Below, piece by piece: positions 10,455 to 22,058 of a stretch of 64,000 bases of DNA (positions are counted from its first letter, which is position 1; every line of letters begins with the position of its first letter). The stretch covers positions 81,738,515-81,802,514 of the forward strand of contig OX465579.1 of the NCBI GenBank assembly GCA_950022655.1, written 5' to 3'. The stretch is from Alentia gelatinosa (lineage: Eukaryota > Annelida > Polychaeta > Phyllodocida > Polynoidae). A model generated the notes under the pieces. The model was not told the DNA's origin. It was given only the letters and a program-made list of their open reading frames with translations, and did not search any database. The translations under genes were made by a program, and so were the position numbers.

Positions 10455-12085
10455 GCTGGTCCGCTGAAGTGCCTAAGTCTCCATATTCCCTTATGACTTG
10501 GCAATTGTAATTTCCATTAACAGAAAGTCATTGTGATTGTTCATCTTTTTGTCAGAAATAGGTTTGCATACGTTGCAGGTCCACTTACCGAAATCATTGC
10601 CTGTGTCATCGGGAAATGTTCGAGGACGCCCACAAAAGACACATGCACGATCCCTTTGTAAAATACAACAGACCACCAATCATGATTTCCATGTCGATGA
10701 GACCAGAATCTATGCCGACATCTTCATCGCCATTGCGAATATACGGAGAATTGAGCACAGGCCTTATCACTCGTTGCATTTTACAGAAGCTAAACCAGTG
10801 GATAGGGCAGAAATGCTGCTTTGATTTGAATGTTCATGTATGTCCATGTATATCAACACCGTTTCTTCAGTGTAGCCCATCGCTTGTGTCCGTATCCAAA
10901 GTCTAAATGCAATACCATATGCACTCACTCATCATGCAGAAGTAACGAAATCCTGCTGATATGATATCCAGTGTGATGATTCGACGTTCTTTGTTCAATG
11001 GCAGTCAGTCACGTCTCACAATATACCGGTACATCGGACAACCCAAAATCACTTTGTTTCCAATGGCGAGCTTTTTTGAATAGCCTCTAATACCAATACC
11101 TAAATTATACGTCCATATGTCATTCACAGTGGGTGGGGATGCAATCAGAAACCTCCCAGGAGACCCCAGTTTTGGTTTGGTTGCGTCATCAGTGGCTGCC
11201 AGGTGTTTCGTCTATTGACAACCCTGGACGTCAGTATCCAGCTGGTTTCTGTGGAAATGTGACCTCAGGAGCATCTATGACGCCCCTCTGTCGTCATACT
11301 TTGTACCGAAGTGGAATTCCGTTTTTGGTGGAGAGTTCGGTCTTTTTATTCCGCGTCAATTAGTTTTATGCATTTCATTATGTTTCTGATCCAGAAATAA
11401 TTGTGAATTAAAGTCTATTGAAGATCGACTCCAGCTTCCATTGAGATTTCCTTAACTTCAGATTAATTGTATTATCGGCACTGGACTTGAGCCTTTTCTG
11501 TAATCAATTGGCCGAAAAGTTTCCTTATTCATTCAAAACTCGAGGCATTTTCATGATCGGTTTCCTTTTAATCCCTAATCTAGATTAAACCGTGGAAAAT
11601 CACTGACCGAACAAGTCGATAACTAATGTCAATATATAGAAGAACCATGTCATCATTGTACATAATATAAGGCGAAAGATGACTTGACGTTATTTGTTCT
11701 TAATATCTTACCGTAAATTGGCATAAATAACTTGTTGAAGGAAAAGACGACACTCCGTCGATAGTTCACGTGTTCCGTTTTTCTTCTAGTGACATCAAAT
11801 CAATTGACAACTTTTTCTTTATTGGAATTGATATTTTATTCTGAATCCTCCAGTCACAAAGTCTAAATGTGATAATTACAAGGACATTCGTTTCCATAGA
11901 ATAGAGATTTTCTTTAAGCTACATTTGAAAGTTGAGAGATTTTAATATTTGATAGTGAGGGTATTTGGCTCAGTATAATGGTATTAATAGAGTATGATAA
12001 TACCTCTATCATGGACCCTCATGCAATCTCCTACATTCATTGACTGCTGGTGTAAGGGCATATTCAATATGTCGCAATAGGAAAA
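10455..12085. other. Intergenic or upstream region of the membrane-protein gene; possible Cys4 ORF
   Basis: Just upstream on the minus strand (about 10491-10650) an open frame contains CVFCGRPRTF...GKWTCNVC, a CxxC-x18-CxxC spacing that could be a small zinc-binding exon or chance. A donor-like GGTAAGT lies inside it. The rest (10700-12085) is AT-rich and shows no gene, promoter or repeat that I can support. Confidence 0.3.
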
Positions 12086-12381
12086 TGGGTAGCCCATGGC
12101 CGTAGGGTCAGGGGCGGTCATTGCTCCACCTGACGCACTCCCCTCCTACTAGCGCTCCCTGCGCGCCCCCTTGTGTAGGCCACGTGAACCACGCGGTCAC
12201 GTGGTACGCCACTACACTCACCTCTTCCCATTCTTCTGCTTTTCTTCAACACGTACGGACATACTCTACAATTTCTCCTTTTTGGCCTTCATCGCTCGCC
12301 GTCCCTATACTCCAGAGGTATCGGACCGAGCCGTACGAGAACAACTACGGGTGATTCGAAAGTACAGATACAGTGAGGAAA

Positions 12382-13500
12382 ATGCCGAAGACACGGGCGA
12401 CGCCGGGACCCTCGCAAGCGCAGGAGGGAGACCAGGTCTCCGATTCGACCGTGAGGGCCAGCGAGGACCACGTGGAATCCGTATCCCAGGCGGGAAGCGT
12501 GAGGTCCACGAGGGCGACAGCCGTTGACGCGAGCCTCGCACAGATGAGAGCGGACATCAATGGCTTGGTGAAAGCCGTAGCAGAACTGACCAGGGCGCGG
12601 TCCCAGGACCGAGGTTCCCGGGCGCCCTCGGCACGGTCAGCAGCCGCACGGAGGACTGGGCCGAGGACCAGGCCTCCCCGGTACTCCGGGAGCCGAGACA
12701 ACTTAGGGAACGCTATGCCCCGGACGCCTACATCCAACGGGAACTGGACCGGGAGACAATACGCCACGACCGTACGGCCGGTAAGCTTTATTCAGATCTA
12801 AATATTGCTCGCCTTACATCCAAGCCGTACATGTTCCTAGACCCAGAGGGAGTGTACACTCTCTCTCAGAAGTTGGAGATGAGAGGGAGTTTGGGACCGA
12901 TGGAGTACGTCAGCGCCTTCATCGGACTTCTAAGCGACCACCGAGCCGTGGCCCCGGGGGACCGGGACCACATGTTTAAGCACCTCCACCAAGTCTCGGT
13001 CGATGCACAGTCCCGCCCGTGGGTCGCAGTACGTGTTCGACCAGGTCGAAACAGGCAGACTCGCGTGGAGCGATTATAGTTTGATTCAAGAGGAACGAGT
13101 GCGACTGGCCATGACGACCGGGACCACTCAGGCTAGATCGGACATGGGGAAAGCAAGCTCAAAGGATCTGCCATGCCGGCAGTATAACTCGGACCGGGGG
13201 TGCCAGCACCAGGGCAGCCACGAGGACGGGCCGGTAAAATGGCTGCACATCTGCTCGTACTGCGATTCCGTTGGGAAGCAGTGCGGGCATTCCCTCCACG
13301 CGTGTAACCGCAAGCTAGGGTACACAATGGGGTACGACGCACAGCCGGCTCCTCCTGCTGCCCCCCGCCGGGCCAGACCAGCCGGATACACCCCCCAAGC
13401 CGGACACACGCTGCGGGCGGTAGACCCGAGGCAGGAAGCAGTACACCAACACGCACCGCCAGCACCTGCAAAAAATGGTTACGGTGCGCCCCGCGAGTGA
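12382..13500 (+). pseudogene. gag-like ORF1 of the Ngaro/DIRS-like element, frameshifted
   Basis: It starts at the ATG at 12382 (MPKTRATPGPS...). The homologous protein moves to a second frame near 12640-12690, where REPRQLRERYAPD, IRHDRTAG and SKPYMFLDPEG are encoded. It returns to the first frame near 13000-13030 for the C-terminal part. That part has a Cys/His-rich knuckle (CRQYNSDRGC...H...LHICSYC...GKQCGH...C, about 13170-13310), as in DIRS-group gag proteins. The end at 13500 is TGA. Copy 1 keeps the N-terminal region in one frame, so the shifts here are lesions, not programmed. The product would bind the element RNA. Confidence 0.7.
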
Positions 13501-13883
13501 TCGGAGCGCACCCCCAAACAGGATGCTCACGTGCACGCACCCCCGAGCCCGGGGTCGCCGCGTACACAGCACGTGAGATCACACAGGATGCACCCCCGGA
13601 TGCTTGCGTAACGCCCCCCAATAAACCGCGGGCCAGGACGTGGGCACAGGTGGTGAGCGGGCCCGGACCGGATACGGGCCCAACGGCTGCACCCCCACGG
13701 AGCACGCAGACCGGGCACGTGGACTCGACAACAACAACAACACAAGCACCACGTGGCGAGCGGCCATGCCGGTGGGCGTCGCCCCCCAGCACGTGAGGAG
13801 TGTTAGTGTTACCGCGCCACACAGAGTACAACAGACTAACACTCTAGATTTCGACACACTAAAGGAAGTGTGCCGCACCGGGG
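13501..13883 (+). other. Linker between gag and RT of the retroelement
   Basis: GC-rich element DNA with CA- and CAA-rich stretches (about 13725-13745). Open frames exist in several registers, but none carries a recognisable domain. Confidence 0.4.
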
Positions 13884-14681
13884 TTGTTCCCCCCGGAGTC
13901 CGGACGGATCCGGAGGCCCTCCTACAGCACCGCCGTGCGAAATGGCCGTCTCTCCACAAGGACGCGCCTGGGCATATCTACAGGGCTGTCCGGGCTCCCA
14001 AACGCCATGTGTGCCAAGATTACGCTCCCCACCGACCTGAAACTACGGGCGTGGGAGGCGTACCTGACGGGAATGGAGGGAAAGGCCGAGCTCCTCGGAT
14101 TCATCCGCTACGGCTTTCCCCTTGGCTACCTCGGGCCGGCCTCCGATACTCGGGACATACCAAACCACCCTAGCGCCACTGCTTACCCTGTTGAGGTGAG
14201 CGACTTTGTGAAAAAGGAGCTAGGTTTCTCTAATCTCCTCAGGCCGTCTCCGGAGGCGCTGTTCGGCCCGTGGTGCCACGTTTCTCCCCTGATGTCGCGG
14301 GAGAAGCGGGAGCACAGCCTCCCTACGGTCGACGGCTTCGTCTCCCGGCTGGTGGCCTCGGGGACCGGGAGCTACATGGCGACCATCGACATCTCGAGGG
14401 CGTACAAGAATTTCCGCTGCGACCCCCTCGACTGGCCACTGCTGTGTTTCTCCTGGGACGGCGGGTACTTCTGCGATACGGCGATGCCATTTGGAGCCCG
14501 CGCGTCGTCCTACCATATGCAGTGCGTCGCCGAGACCATAGTGGAAATTCTTGCCCAGGAGGGTGTTGAGGCCGCCATGTACCTCGACGACCTTATAATT
14601 CTCTCCCCCAGCAAAGAGAAGGCGGCAAGCTGGAGGAGGTATGACAGCACGTTGTGGCCTTGGCCCGAAAGCGGTCTCTGA
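13884..14681 (+). pseudogene. Reverse transcriptase region of the Ngaro/DIRS-like element, truncated
   Basis: The frame shows RT motifs in order. GSYMATIDISRAYKNF is motif A, with the first catalytic Asp. AMPFGARASSYHMQ is the motif B region. MYLDDLIILS is motif C, with the two catalytic Asp residues. Upstream is the connector typical of this group (LTGMEGKAELLGFIRYGFPLGY). After KAASWRRYDSTLWPW the frame ends. The thumb segment expected before RNase H (usually some 50-60 residues) is missing, so there is probably an internal deletion plus frameshift near 14650-14680. The catalytic residues are present but the protein is broken. Confidence 0.82.
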
Positions 14682-15260
14682 CGAAGAGGCAACTACAGTC
14701 CATTCTCGGGCGGATACTCCACGTCTCCCGATGCGCCCGCCCTGCGAGGCCCTTCGTCAGTAAGCTGCTCGAGGCCCTACGGGCGATTGAGGGCTACTAT
14801 ATAAACGTATCCTCCGAAATGCGCCAGGACTTCAACTGGTTTTCCCAGTTCGCGGAGGGCTGGAACGGCCGTGCACTTATCCCCCGGGGACCGCCCACGA
14901 AGTGCATAACGGTGGACGCGTGCCTGACCGGGGTCGGGGGCACCGACGGCCGACGCGCCTACTCAGCACAGGTGTGCCCGCTGAACGACCCTGTCAACTG
15001 TATATCGGAGTTAGGGGCACTGAACACCATAAATGCCCTAAATACCTTCCTGACCGACCTGGACCGAGGCACACGGGTCGAGGTGTTTTGTGATAACCTG
15101 GGCACCGTCCAGGCACTGACGTCGGGCCGGGCGCGAAACAAAGTCCTCGCCGAGTGTGCCCGCCAGTCCTGGATGGTGCAAGCCAAGCTACAGTCGAGCT
15201 GGTGTACACTCACGTCCCGGGAGTGCAGAACTCGGTCGCGGACGCACTCAGTCTCTCCTC
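14654..15260 (+). pseudogene. RNase H region of the Ngaro/DIRS-like element
   Basis: In the frame starting near 14654, a connection segment (TKRQLQSILGRILHVSRCARPARPF) precedes an RNase H fold. CITVDACLTGVGG carries the first Asp, SELGALNTINAL the conserved Glu, and VFCDNLGTVQALTSG the second Asp. The last motif (VYTHVPGVQNSVADALS) lies in another frame from about 15200, so one more frameshift falls near 15180-15200. It sits between RT and the recombinase as expected. Non-functional as it stands. Confidence 0.75.
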
Positions 15261-16155
15261 AACAGACTGTCGAACGGCAGCGTATTACATGTCATTCCAT
15301 AATCTTGTCATGTGGTACCGTGTAATCACGCTTCATTCGTCCCTATTCTTCGGCTTTTACCTGGAGTACGTCGCCGACCACGCCCCCTCACCAGCGACCG
15401 TGGCGAATCATCTCTCCCACCTACGGTCGCACCTACGGCTCTCCAGTGGGAACGTTGCGGCGACCGAGGACGTACGGGTGAAGAGGGCCCTCGACGCCAT
15501 GAAGAGAGACAAGACATACCAGCCGAATATCAAGCCGCCGGGACCGATGACTGTGCTCAGGGACGTCCTCGCCGGCCTCACGGCCACGCCCCTCGACCGG
15601 ACACTGCGCACGGCATTTCTGGTATTGTACTACGCCGCACTCCGGCAAAGCGAGATCGCGCCGCCAATGGTGGGGGGCTTCGATCCGGTCCGACACCTTT
15701 CATGTGGAGACGTGGCAGTCACGTTGACTCACGTGATAGTAAGGATCAAAGCCGCCAAAAACCTCCAGTGTGTTGGAGAGGAGAAACGGGTGGCCCTCCA
15801 ACCCTCACCGGAGCCGGCCACATGCCCCATCATGGCCGTGAGGGAAATGACCGCAGCAGTCCCCACGCGACCCGATCAAGATCCGTTCCTCATGAACGAA
15901 GACAGGACGCCGATAACGACCCGGTCGTTAACCAAACAGTGGAATAGACTAATTACCAAGGCCAGCCACCCCCCAAAGACCTACACCCTACACAGCCTGA
16001 GAAAGGCCGCCGCCACCCAGGCCTTCCAGGCCGGGGTACCAGAACTGTCAATTCAACGTTACGGGGGGTGGCGCTCAAACGCTCACAGGAGCTACATCCT
16101 GGACGCGAATGCCACTGAGGTGAACAAATCACTTATCAAATCCATCAACAAGTGA
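15200..16155 (+). CDS. Tyrosine recombinase of the Ngaro/DIRS-like element
   Basis: The open frame 15154-16155 begins with the end of RNase H and continues into an intact tyrosine recombinase. An N-terminal SAM-like/core-binding part is followed by the catalytic domain with Arg in YYAALRQSEI (residue 164 of the frame), HSLR (His280, Arg283), Trp in the GGW position (306) and the nucleophile Tyr314 in HRSYILDANA. This is the complete R-H-R-(H/W)-Y set of phage-integrase-type enzymes. Family enzymes integrate a circular cDNA without the target duplications made by DDE integrases. The stop is TGA at 16153-16155. It has no start codon of its own that I would trust; it was probably translated as part of the pol polyprotein. 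It is the best-preserved gene of this element. Confidence 0.85.
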
Positions 16156-16605
16156 TTTACAAACTTTTTTCTTCCTACCCACCACCACCTTTCATGGTAT
16201 TTTTGGGTTATTTTATACATATTATACAAATACATATACGTATTACTTCATAATACTCGTATACCTATACCATAATTGACACCTGTCAATTACCATATGT
16301 ATCCTTCAATATGTATCTTCTCTTCATATATCATATTTACCAATATGTATATCCTTGTATCATTTTTACCAATATGCAATACCTTTTCATATCATATTTA
16401 CCAATATGATTATTCTTATCATATCATATCTAACATATGGATATGTTTATCATTTACGATATTTCTACCATTGTATAAATATCTCATGTCGGATTGGTTT
16501 CATAAAATTAAAATAAATTTTATTTATCCCACTCTAGACTCTCCTTCTATTGTGTTCAGGGTACAGGGTAATGATTCACCTTAGGCCTGTGTTCAGAGCC
16601 ATATG

Positions 16606-17623
16606 TGAGGGAGTATTCTGTATTGACCAGGGAACACCTTTTATCTGCCGCTAAATATAGTAATCGCCCTAATGCATCGTTACAGATCTTTATGTGGAAT
16701 TTTGTTTATCTCTTTACCGCCACCCGGTTTTTTAGCAGCATTATATAACATAAGTCTACAGTCATGCAGCTGCAGGCCGTGGCCAGCGCCACCGGAGGAC
16801 GGGATGCATTCACTAAAATGTGATACTTGTGATCAAATGTGCGCGGTAGAGGCAGCCTTGGGTATTATAGCATATGAAAATAAAAGCAACAGACAACCTC
16901 ATCAGAATAAAACTCAATTCCCAAACACTTACCAACATCTATTGTAACTGATGCTTATTACGGCACCAATGGTATATACATTCAGGAATTAATCTTATGT
17001 GTGTTGAGATACTAATGTAACAAATAATGTAGTATTGATATAGGTTTATCAATGCCAAAGCAATACCACGCCGTTTTACAAACGGCTCGATTGCCTCTCC
17101 AGAATTATGGTTTCCTATGTTGCATTATAGCACATTATATGGCACCCACGAATGGTCCGTGTACGTTGGATCCTGCCTTTTACCATTAGACTTATTAATG
17201 CTATAAACAAACCATTAACGTAATTGTGTCCAAACATCAGTTAAATCAATTGGATATTTCGCGTTTGTTGTTCAATATGTGACATTTTAACCTATTGAAT
17301 ATAAATACTCTGTGTCTACCACGTTAGATATTGCTGAACTGGGGAAGAAACCATTTTTAAGCTACTTTTACATTGCATTTTATCATTTATATCTATACCA
17401 CTTATATTCTTAAAAAGACCCAGATTTGCTAAATCGAAAGGATCAACTGTAGGCCTATCTTACTCGTGTTCTTTAATCAGAATATAAAAACTATATATGC
17501 CGACAACAGTTAATGTACGATGACAAAGCAGCATAAGCCAGTCACAGTAGATCAAATTCAAGAAACGGTCACTGCCTCGTAATTTACCATTGTATGGCTA
17601 ACCATTATTAAACAATGATCGCC

Positions 17624-17626
<3 letters not shown>
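16606..17626. other. AT-rich intergenic DNA, no gene seen
   Basis: Repeated TATTTACCAATATG words between 16290 and 16450 belong to the AT-rich 3' tail of the element. From 16606 on I see no coding or structured feature. Confidence 0.4.

Positions 17627-17706
<80 letters not shown>
17627..17706. repeat. (TA)n dinucleotide array, 80 bp
   Basis: Uninterrupted TA repeats, followed by CGCATACACACAAGTATG. Confidence 0.97.
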
Positions 17707-17707
<1 letters not shown>

Positions 17708-20060
17708 GCATACACACAAGTATGCACAGGTATATCAATGTTTTAGTGAACGAGGTTTAACATAATATCAACATTGTGTATGTCCCTAAATGTGAGAAGC
17801 TGACCAACTGCTTTCCTATATTTGTAGAACTGACGTGCTACTTTTGTCGCCCATGAGCATGACCAAGCCTGTCCCAATCACTGGAGTGTACACACTGTAA
17901 TAAGGTTGGCGTCGTGCTTGGGAGCGGCTTCTACAGCATTATATACTATCAGTAAGTTCGTTATTAAAAGACTATAATCGCCTTCTCTTAACGAACTGTA
18001 GCTAATTCCACCTGGCTGACGGGTTTGGGCGAGGGTGGGTGTACATATCGTAGAGGTAGATGGAGGCGGAGACTATTCGTTCACTGCATTTATATGATCA
18101 AGTCCTAGTAAATTTACTGAACCCGAAGAACTATTAAAGCTGCAGACACTCAAAAGATGTTTCTTAATTCGAATGAGATAGTGACTTTGGTCATGTAAAT
18201 GCTCCTATGTATTATAATCATGCACCGCATAATATGTGAAATAGCCATATATGTACAATTATAATCATACCACACTCTATTCTATAAATATAGGTGATAT
18301 CATTATTGTGAAGGGATAGTGGTTCTCTCATAGCCTGGGAGACTGGGTATAGAGAGCATTGTGAAAATTGTTCGCTTGATAAAGTGAGATCAAACATTCG
18401 CAAAACTTCCAGACGCGAGACCGGATTTGTATTCCAGACTTAAGTTCTGGTGTGACAAAAAAACAAACACCACAAACATATAGGTACAGGTATTTCCATG
18501 TTTAAATAACAATCATTATGGCTCGTGCGGTTATGTTCGTGAAGCCACTCAATAGTATAGAACGTTCTGAGCTGTTCAAGTATTGCGTTTCCAATCTATC
18601 TTTACAGCAGCAAATCCAGCTTATGGGGAACACTGTTCAATATGCAGATTTAACCCGCCAATGTCTTCGAAACCTGAATATCCATATTCTTGTATTGTTT
18701 CATCGAATTATCATTACCTTATTTTCTCAGGTTTTACCCATTGTTAATCAATATCAGTGGATTGTAAATTCTGATGTGGACAGACTATTAATCAGATCAA
18801 ATATTGTATAGCAAGTTCACTAATACAACACAGAGCTGAGGGTGTCATTACCGGTACTCGCCCGCTGTGAGATTTGTGGAGTAGGCTGCAGTAAAACTCC
18901 GTTAAATCAAAATTGGTGACAACAAGCACTCTGTAACTCCAAGTAACCTACCCAGCCTCCTTCATTTTCTATACGTTTCTATATTACAGAAATTTTCTTT
19001 TAACAAGGAACTCCTTTTCAAAACTCGTGTACAAAAAGGTAATATTTGATTATAGTGGGTGAGCTATTCTCCCAGTAAAGAAAGAATTCTAACCACATAA
19101 CACTTTAAATGAATCTTAAATCCTAATTTGGATTTCAACATAGTTGAATATCTCTATGTAACAGGTTATGAAAAAAGTGAATTATATCTTATGGCTGGTT
19201 GGTTGAATCGATACTCACACTTAGAAATAAATAGGTATATAAAATACGGTCCTTATTTAACCCTGTTATTAAAAAACCTCGGTAATGGCCGAATCAATCT
19301 TCTGGTTCCTGGGACTTTGTTATTCCGAAGTTTTACTGTAGTTTGACCACCTTGGCTTGCACGACCTGTGAAAGCATGTTCACTTTCATTTCACTCGCCA
19401 CATACACGCGGCCGTGGTCGTCAAGGTGCCAGGTCGTGTGTGCACCTGGCACGACATACAGCATGGATACAACAGCGTTTACTGACGTGACTAAACATGC
19501 AGCTACAAATAGTAATGATTGAATCATTCAGTCAAACAACAATTCAACGAGAAAGCAGAATATAGTGATATGTATCGGGTATTGTGGGTTTAATGAAGGC
19601 TATATAGCTATGCCATATAAAAAAAGGAGACTTTAATGCAGTTTACAAATATCCGACTACACATATGTATATATACGTAGACGTATTGATTTGTATATAA
19701 ATGAACGTACCTGTATCATATAGGCCTACGTGGTACATCATCATGGTATCTGTTGTTTCAATCAAATAGAGGGGGGTAAGGTTACTTTGTGTAGGGGGAA
19801 GGATGCGTGTGATCGCCCCCATCCAGATTCGCCAGAATAGATATGCCTGTTTATCACAAGTATACAATACAATCATTTTCTTCTTCTTTTCAATCGTCGT
19901 AGGTCACATGAAAAGTCTACTAATGAAATAGGAAAGTGAAATTCGTTGTTTCACTTTTTAAAATGTCAGTGATCAAACATAATCTAAACAGAGTAAAAAG
20001 CAAAATTTCAAATATGTACAGGGTGGACTCTTTAAAATCAAATGAAGATAGAATCATTAC
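17707..20060. other. AT-rich intergenic DNA; one weak small ORF at 18518-18811
   Basis: The only open frame with a good ATG context is MARAVMFVKPLNSIERSELF... (97 codons, plus strand from 18518). I do not recognise it, its C-terminal half looks like random AT-rich translation, and no promoter or splice signal backs it. The rest shows nothing. Confidence 0.3.
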
Positions 20061-20936
20061 TAACACTGCACGAAAACCACTATTTTACATATATATACAC
20101 CATTGCGATAACGCACGTATCGGCTGTATCGTGGCTTGTTTATATTTGTATGCACCTCTTATACGCGTCTACGTTTCGGGCGTCTACGAGACAGTTTCCA
20201 TATGTAGACGTGTGCGACTTGGCTGTCTTTCACGCCTGGCATATTTAAGATAAAACTGCGATAAAACTGCGATATATATACGCCAGGCGTATATATGATA
20301 CAAAAAGAAAATAGCTACCCGCGGCCCGCCCCGGCCTGTGGGTGTTGGTAGAGGTTGCACCAAGACTGATCCGCCACCCGCGACCTCCCAACCCCACCCC
20401 CTATACTGGATCTAAAATGCCCACACATTTTTTTATTTTTTCATTTTTTATTTAATCCATATAAATATAACGATAAACAATTCGCCACAGTAATAGCGTT
20501 CTTCCATTGAATACCAACATAGAAGTGGTGTGTAAAATCGATTAGAAAAACGGTAAAAAAAAACATAATGCAGGGTTTTTTATGTGTAATTAATTAATTT
20601 ATACTCAATCACGTTTTTATAAAGGTTTTATAAAATAAATTCGGAATATAAGATTGCAATTTTCATATAATACAGACTTGGAAGGTTAATGGCAAATGAT
20701 ATATGCTACCACTGATGTCCCCAAGTGGCAGAGGTCGGAATTATTGGATAATGGCGTAAATAAACAGAATCGGGCGTATATATGACGTATATAAGATGGC
20801 ACCATGGACACGTATATATACGTCACTAGATAAGGCGCCTACGAGACGTCTAACAGGTCCAACTTCTAGACGCAAAATCCTACTGTTAGACACGTTTCGC
20901 ATACATATGTAAAGTGGTAAGTTTCGTGCAGTGTAA
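20061..20936. mobile_element. MITE-like element M1, copy 2, inverted relative to copy 1, TAA target duplication
   Basis: The element spans 20064-20933. Its ends are CACTGCACGAAAACCAC and GTGGTAAGTTTCGTGCAGTG, flanked by TAA on both sides (20061-20063 and 20934-20936). The block 20670-20933 is the reverse complement of 6528-6790 with about 10 percent difference. The interior again carries GGCGTATATA words and a GC-rich core at about 20320-20400. No coding capacity. Confidence 0.75.
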
Positions 20937-22007
20937 ACTAGCGGGCGTGATCTAAGATACGAAACGATATAGAGAATAAGGATTTGTAAACCACAGGTGT
21001 TTGATAATCCATATTTCTTCGCTCGTGTGAAATATTACATGTCCATAAAGCCGGATGTGTTGTAATTACAGTATAATATGTCATATTGAGCGTTTATTGT
21101 TGTCACCCGTTTGGTCGATACTGGGTTTAGATATTATAGTCATACCTCTTATGTATATATGTTGCAGTGTCCACTAGACGCTAACACACAGATGCTACAC
21201 ATTACACGGTTTACAATGCACTATTGGAATAATATAACAGAGACCGTTTATTGAGCTAAATTCGGAAGATATTCTCTACTCGGGCAAGAGGACTGTTCTC
21301 TGTCGATGATATTAATACATATGGCGGGTTATTTATGGCTATGATACCTAACAAATTCTTCAGATATGGCTTAGATAACACAGGAACACCATACAAAGGC
21401 TCGTCTAATAAGTGGAGCTGCATGTACAACTTTCTTCGTGTGAAAGTTATTGGATGAGAAAATAAACGTTTTCCACATCTGAATTTTCTGAGTGCGTAAT
21501 CAATGGTATCCTTTTTATATATTTACCTTATCGGGTTAGGTTTTAGAATAATTCCTTTTTAGTTCCAAAGTCTTCTCATTATCCCCTTATTCACAAAATA
21601 CCATCACTCTTGATGATATATTAAAGGGTTCATCCAAATCCCCTAGACATAGAACGTTTTTGGGACAAGAGGTATAGCGAGAAATTTTCCTTCTGTGGTT
21701 GTACCATTATACCTGAAAATATTGATCTACAAATAGTGTATGATTTTACCTATGGAGAACTACGCTTATAATCGATTCTCGTACCCTATATCAAATTCAT
21801 TAAAATATCCGAATGCCGAATATGAAACTGGGAAAAACAATATTTTTTGATGATATAGTTTCGATATATACACGTAGAAAGTGGACACTTGAAACAGTTT
21901 TCTGCTGAGGAATATGCCACAGAGGGGCTTGGGGTCAAGACACACATGCTGATACATGCCACCAAGCCCACTTCAGAAAGCATGTGGGCCGACCCCCACA
22001 CACGTAC
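20937..22007. other. Intergenic or possible intron, nothing supported
   Basis: AT-rich, no recognisable coding or repeat structure. If the small exon at 22008-22058 is real this would be its intron. Confidence 0.35.
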
Positions 22008-22058
22008 CTGCTTGTAAGACACCGTGTAAGCACCTCCGTCGTAGAAGGGGGTACTCAT
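22008..22058 (-). CDS. Candidate first coding exon of 17 codons, product unknown
   Basis: On the minus strand an ATG at 22058 opens MSTPFYDGGAYTVSYKQ and runs exactly 17 codons into CAG|GTACGTG, a strong donor consensus, in phase 0. The context AAT-ATG-A is acceptable. The peptide has a balanced composition unlike surrounding AT-rich translations. I found no downstream exon and no known family, so this is a lead only. Confidence 0.25.

Larger units (their letters stand above)
12086..16605 (+). mobile_element. Ngaro/DIRS-like retrotransposon, decayed copy 2
   Basis: The GC-rich block 12086-16155 has the order gag, reverse transcriptase, RNase H, tyrosine recombinase. The recombinase is last and no DAM-methyltransferase is visible, the arrangement known for Ngaro rather than DIRS1. 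The left boundary is taken from homology to the copy at 1-745. Downstream, after an AT-rich 3' tail, a GGGTACAGGGTAATGATTCACC block (about 16559-16580) resembles the 5' AGGGGTAATCATTGCC block of copy 1. This would fit a split direct repeat, but the exact ends are uncertain. Several frameshifts and an apparent deletion in the polymerase make this copy non-autonomous. The GC content contrasts sharply with the AT-rich flanks. Confidence 0.82.

Noticed and set aside
13133..13831. 232-codon and other GC-rich minus-strand ORFs
   Set aside because: Antisense shadows of the retroelement gag/linker region; high GC removes stop codons.
15312..15947. 211-codon plus-strand ORF
   Set aside because: Alternative frame of the tyrosine recombinase, whose own frame has all catalytic residues.
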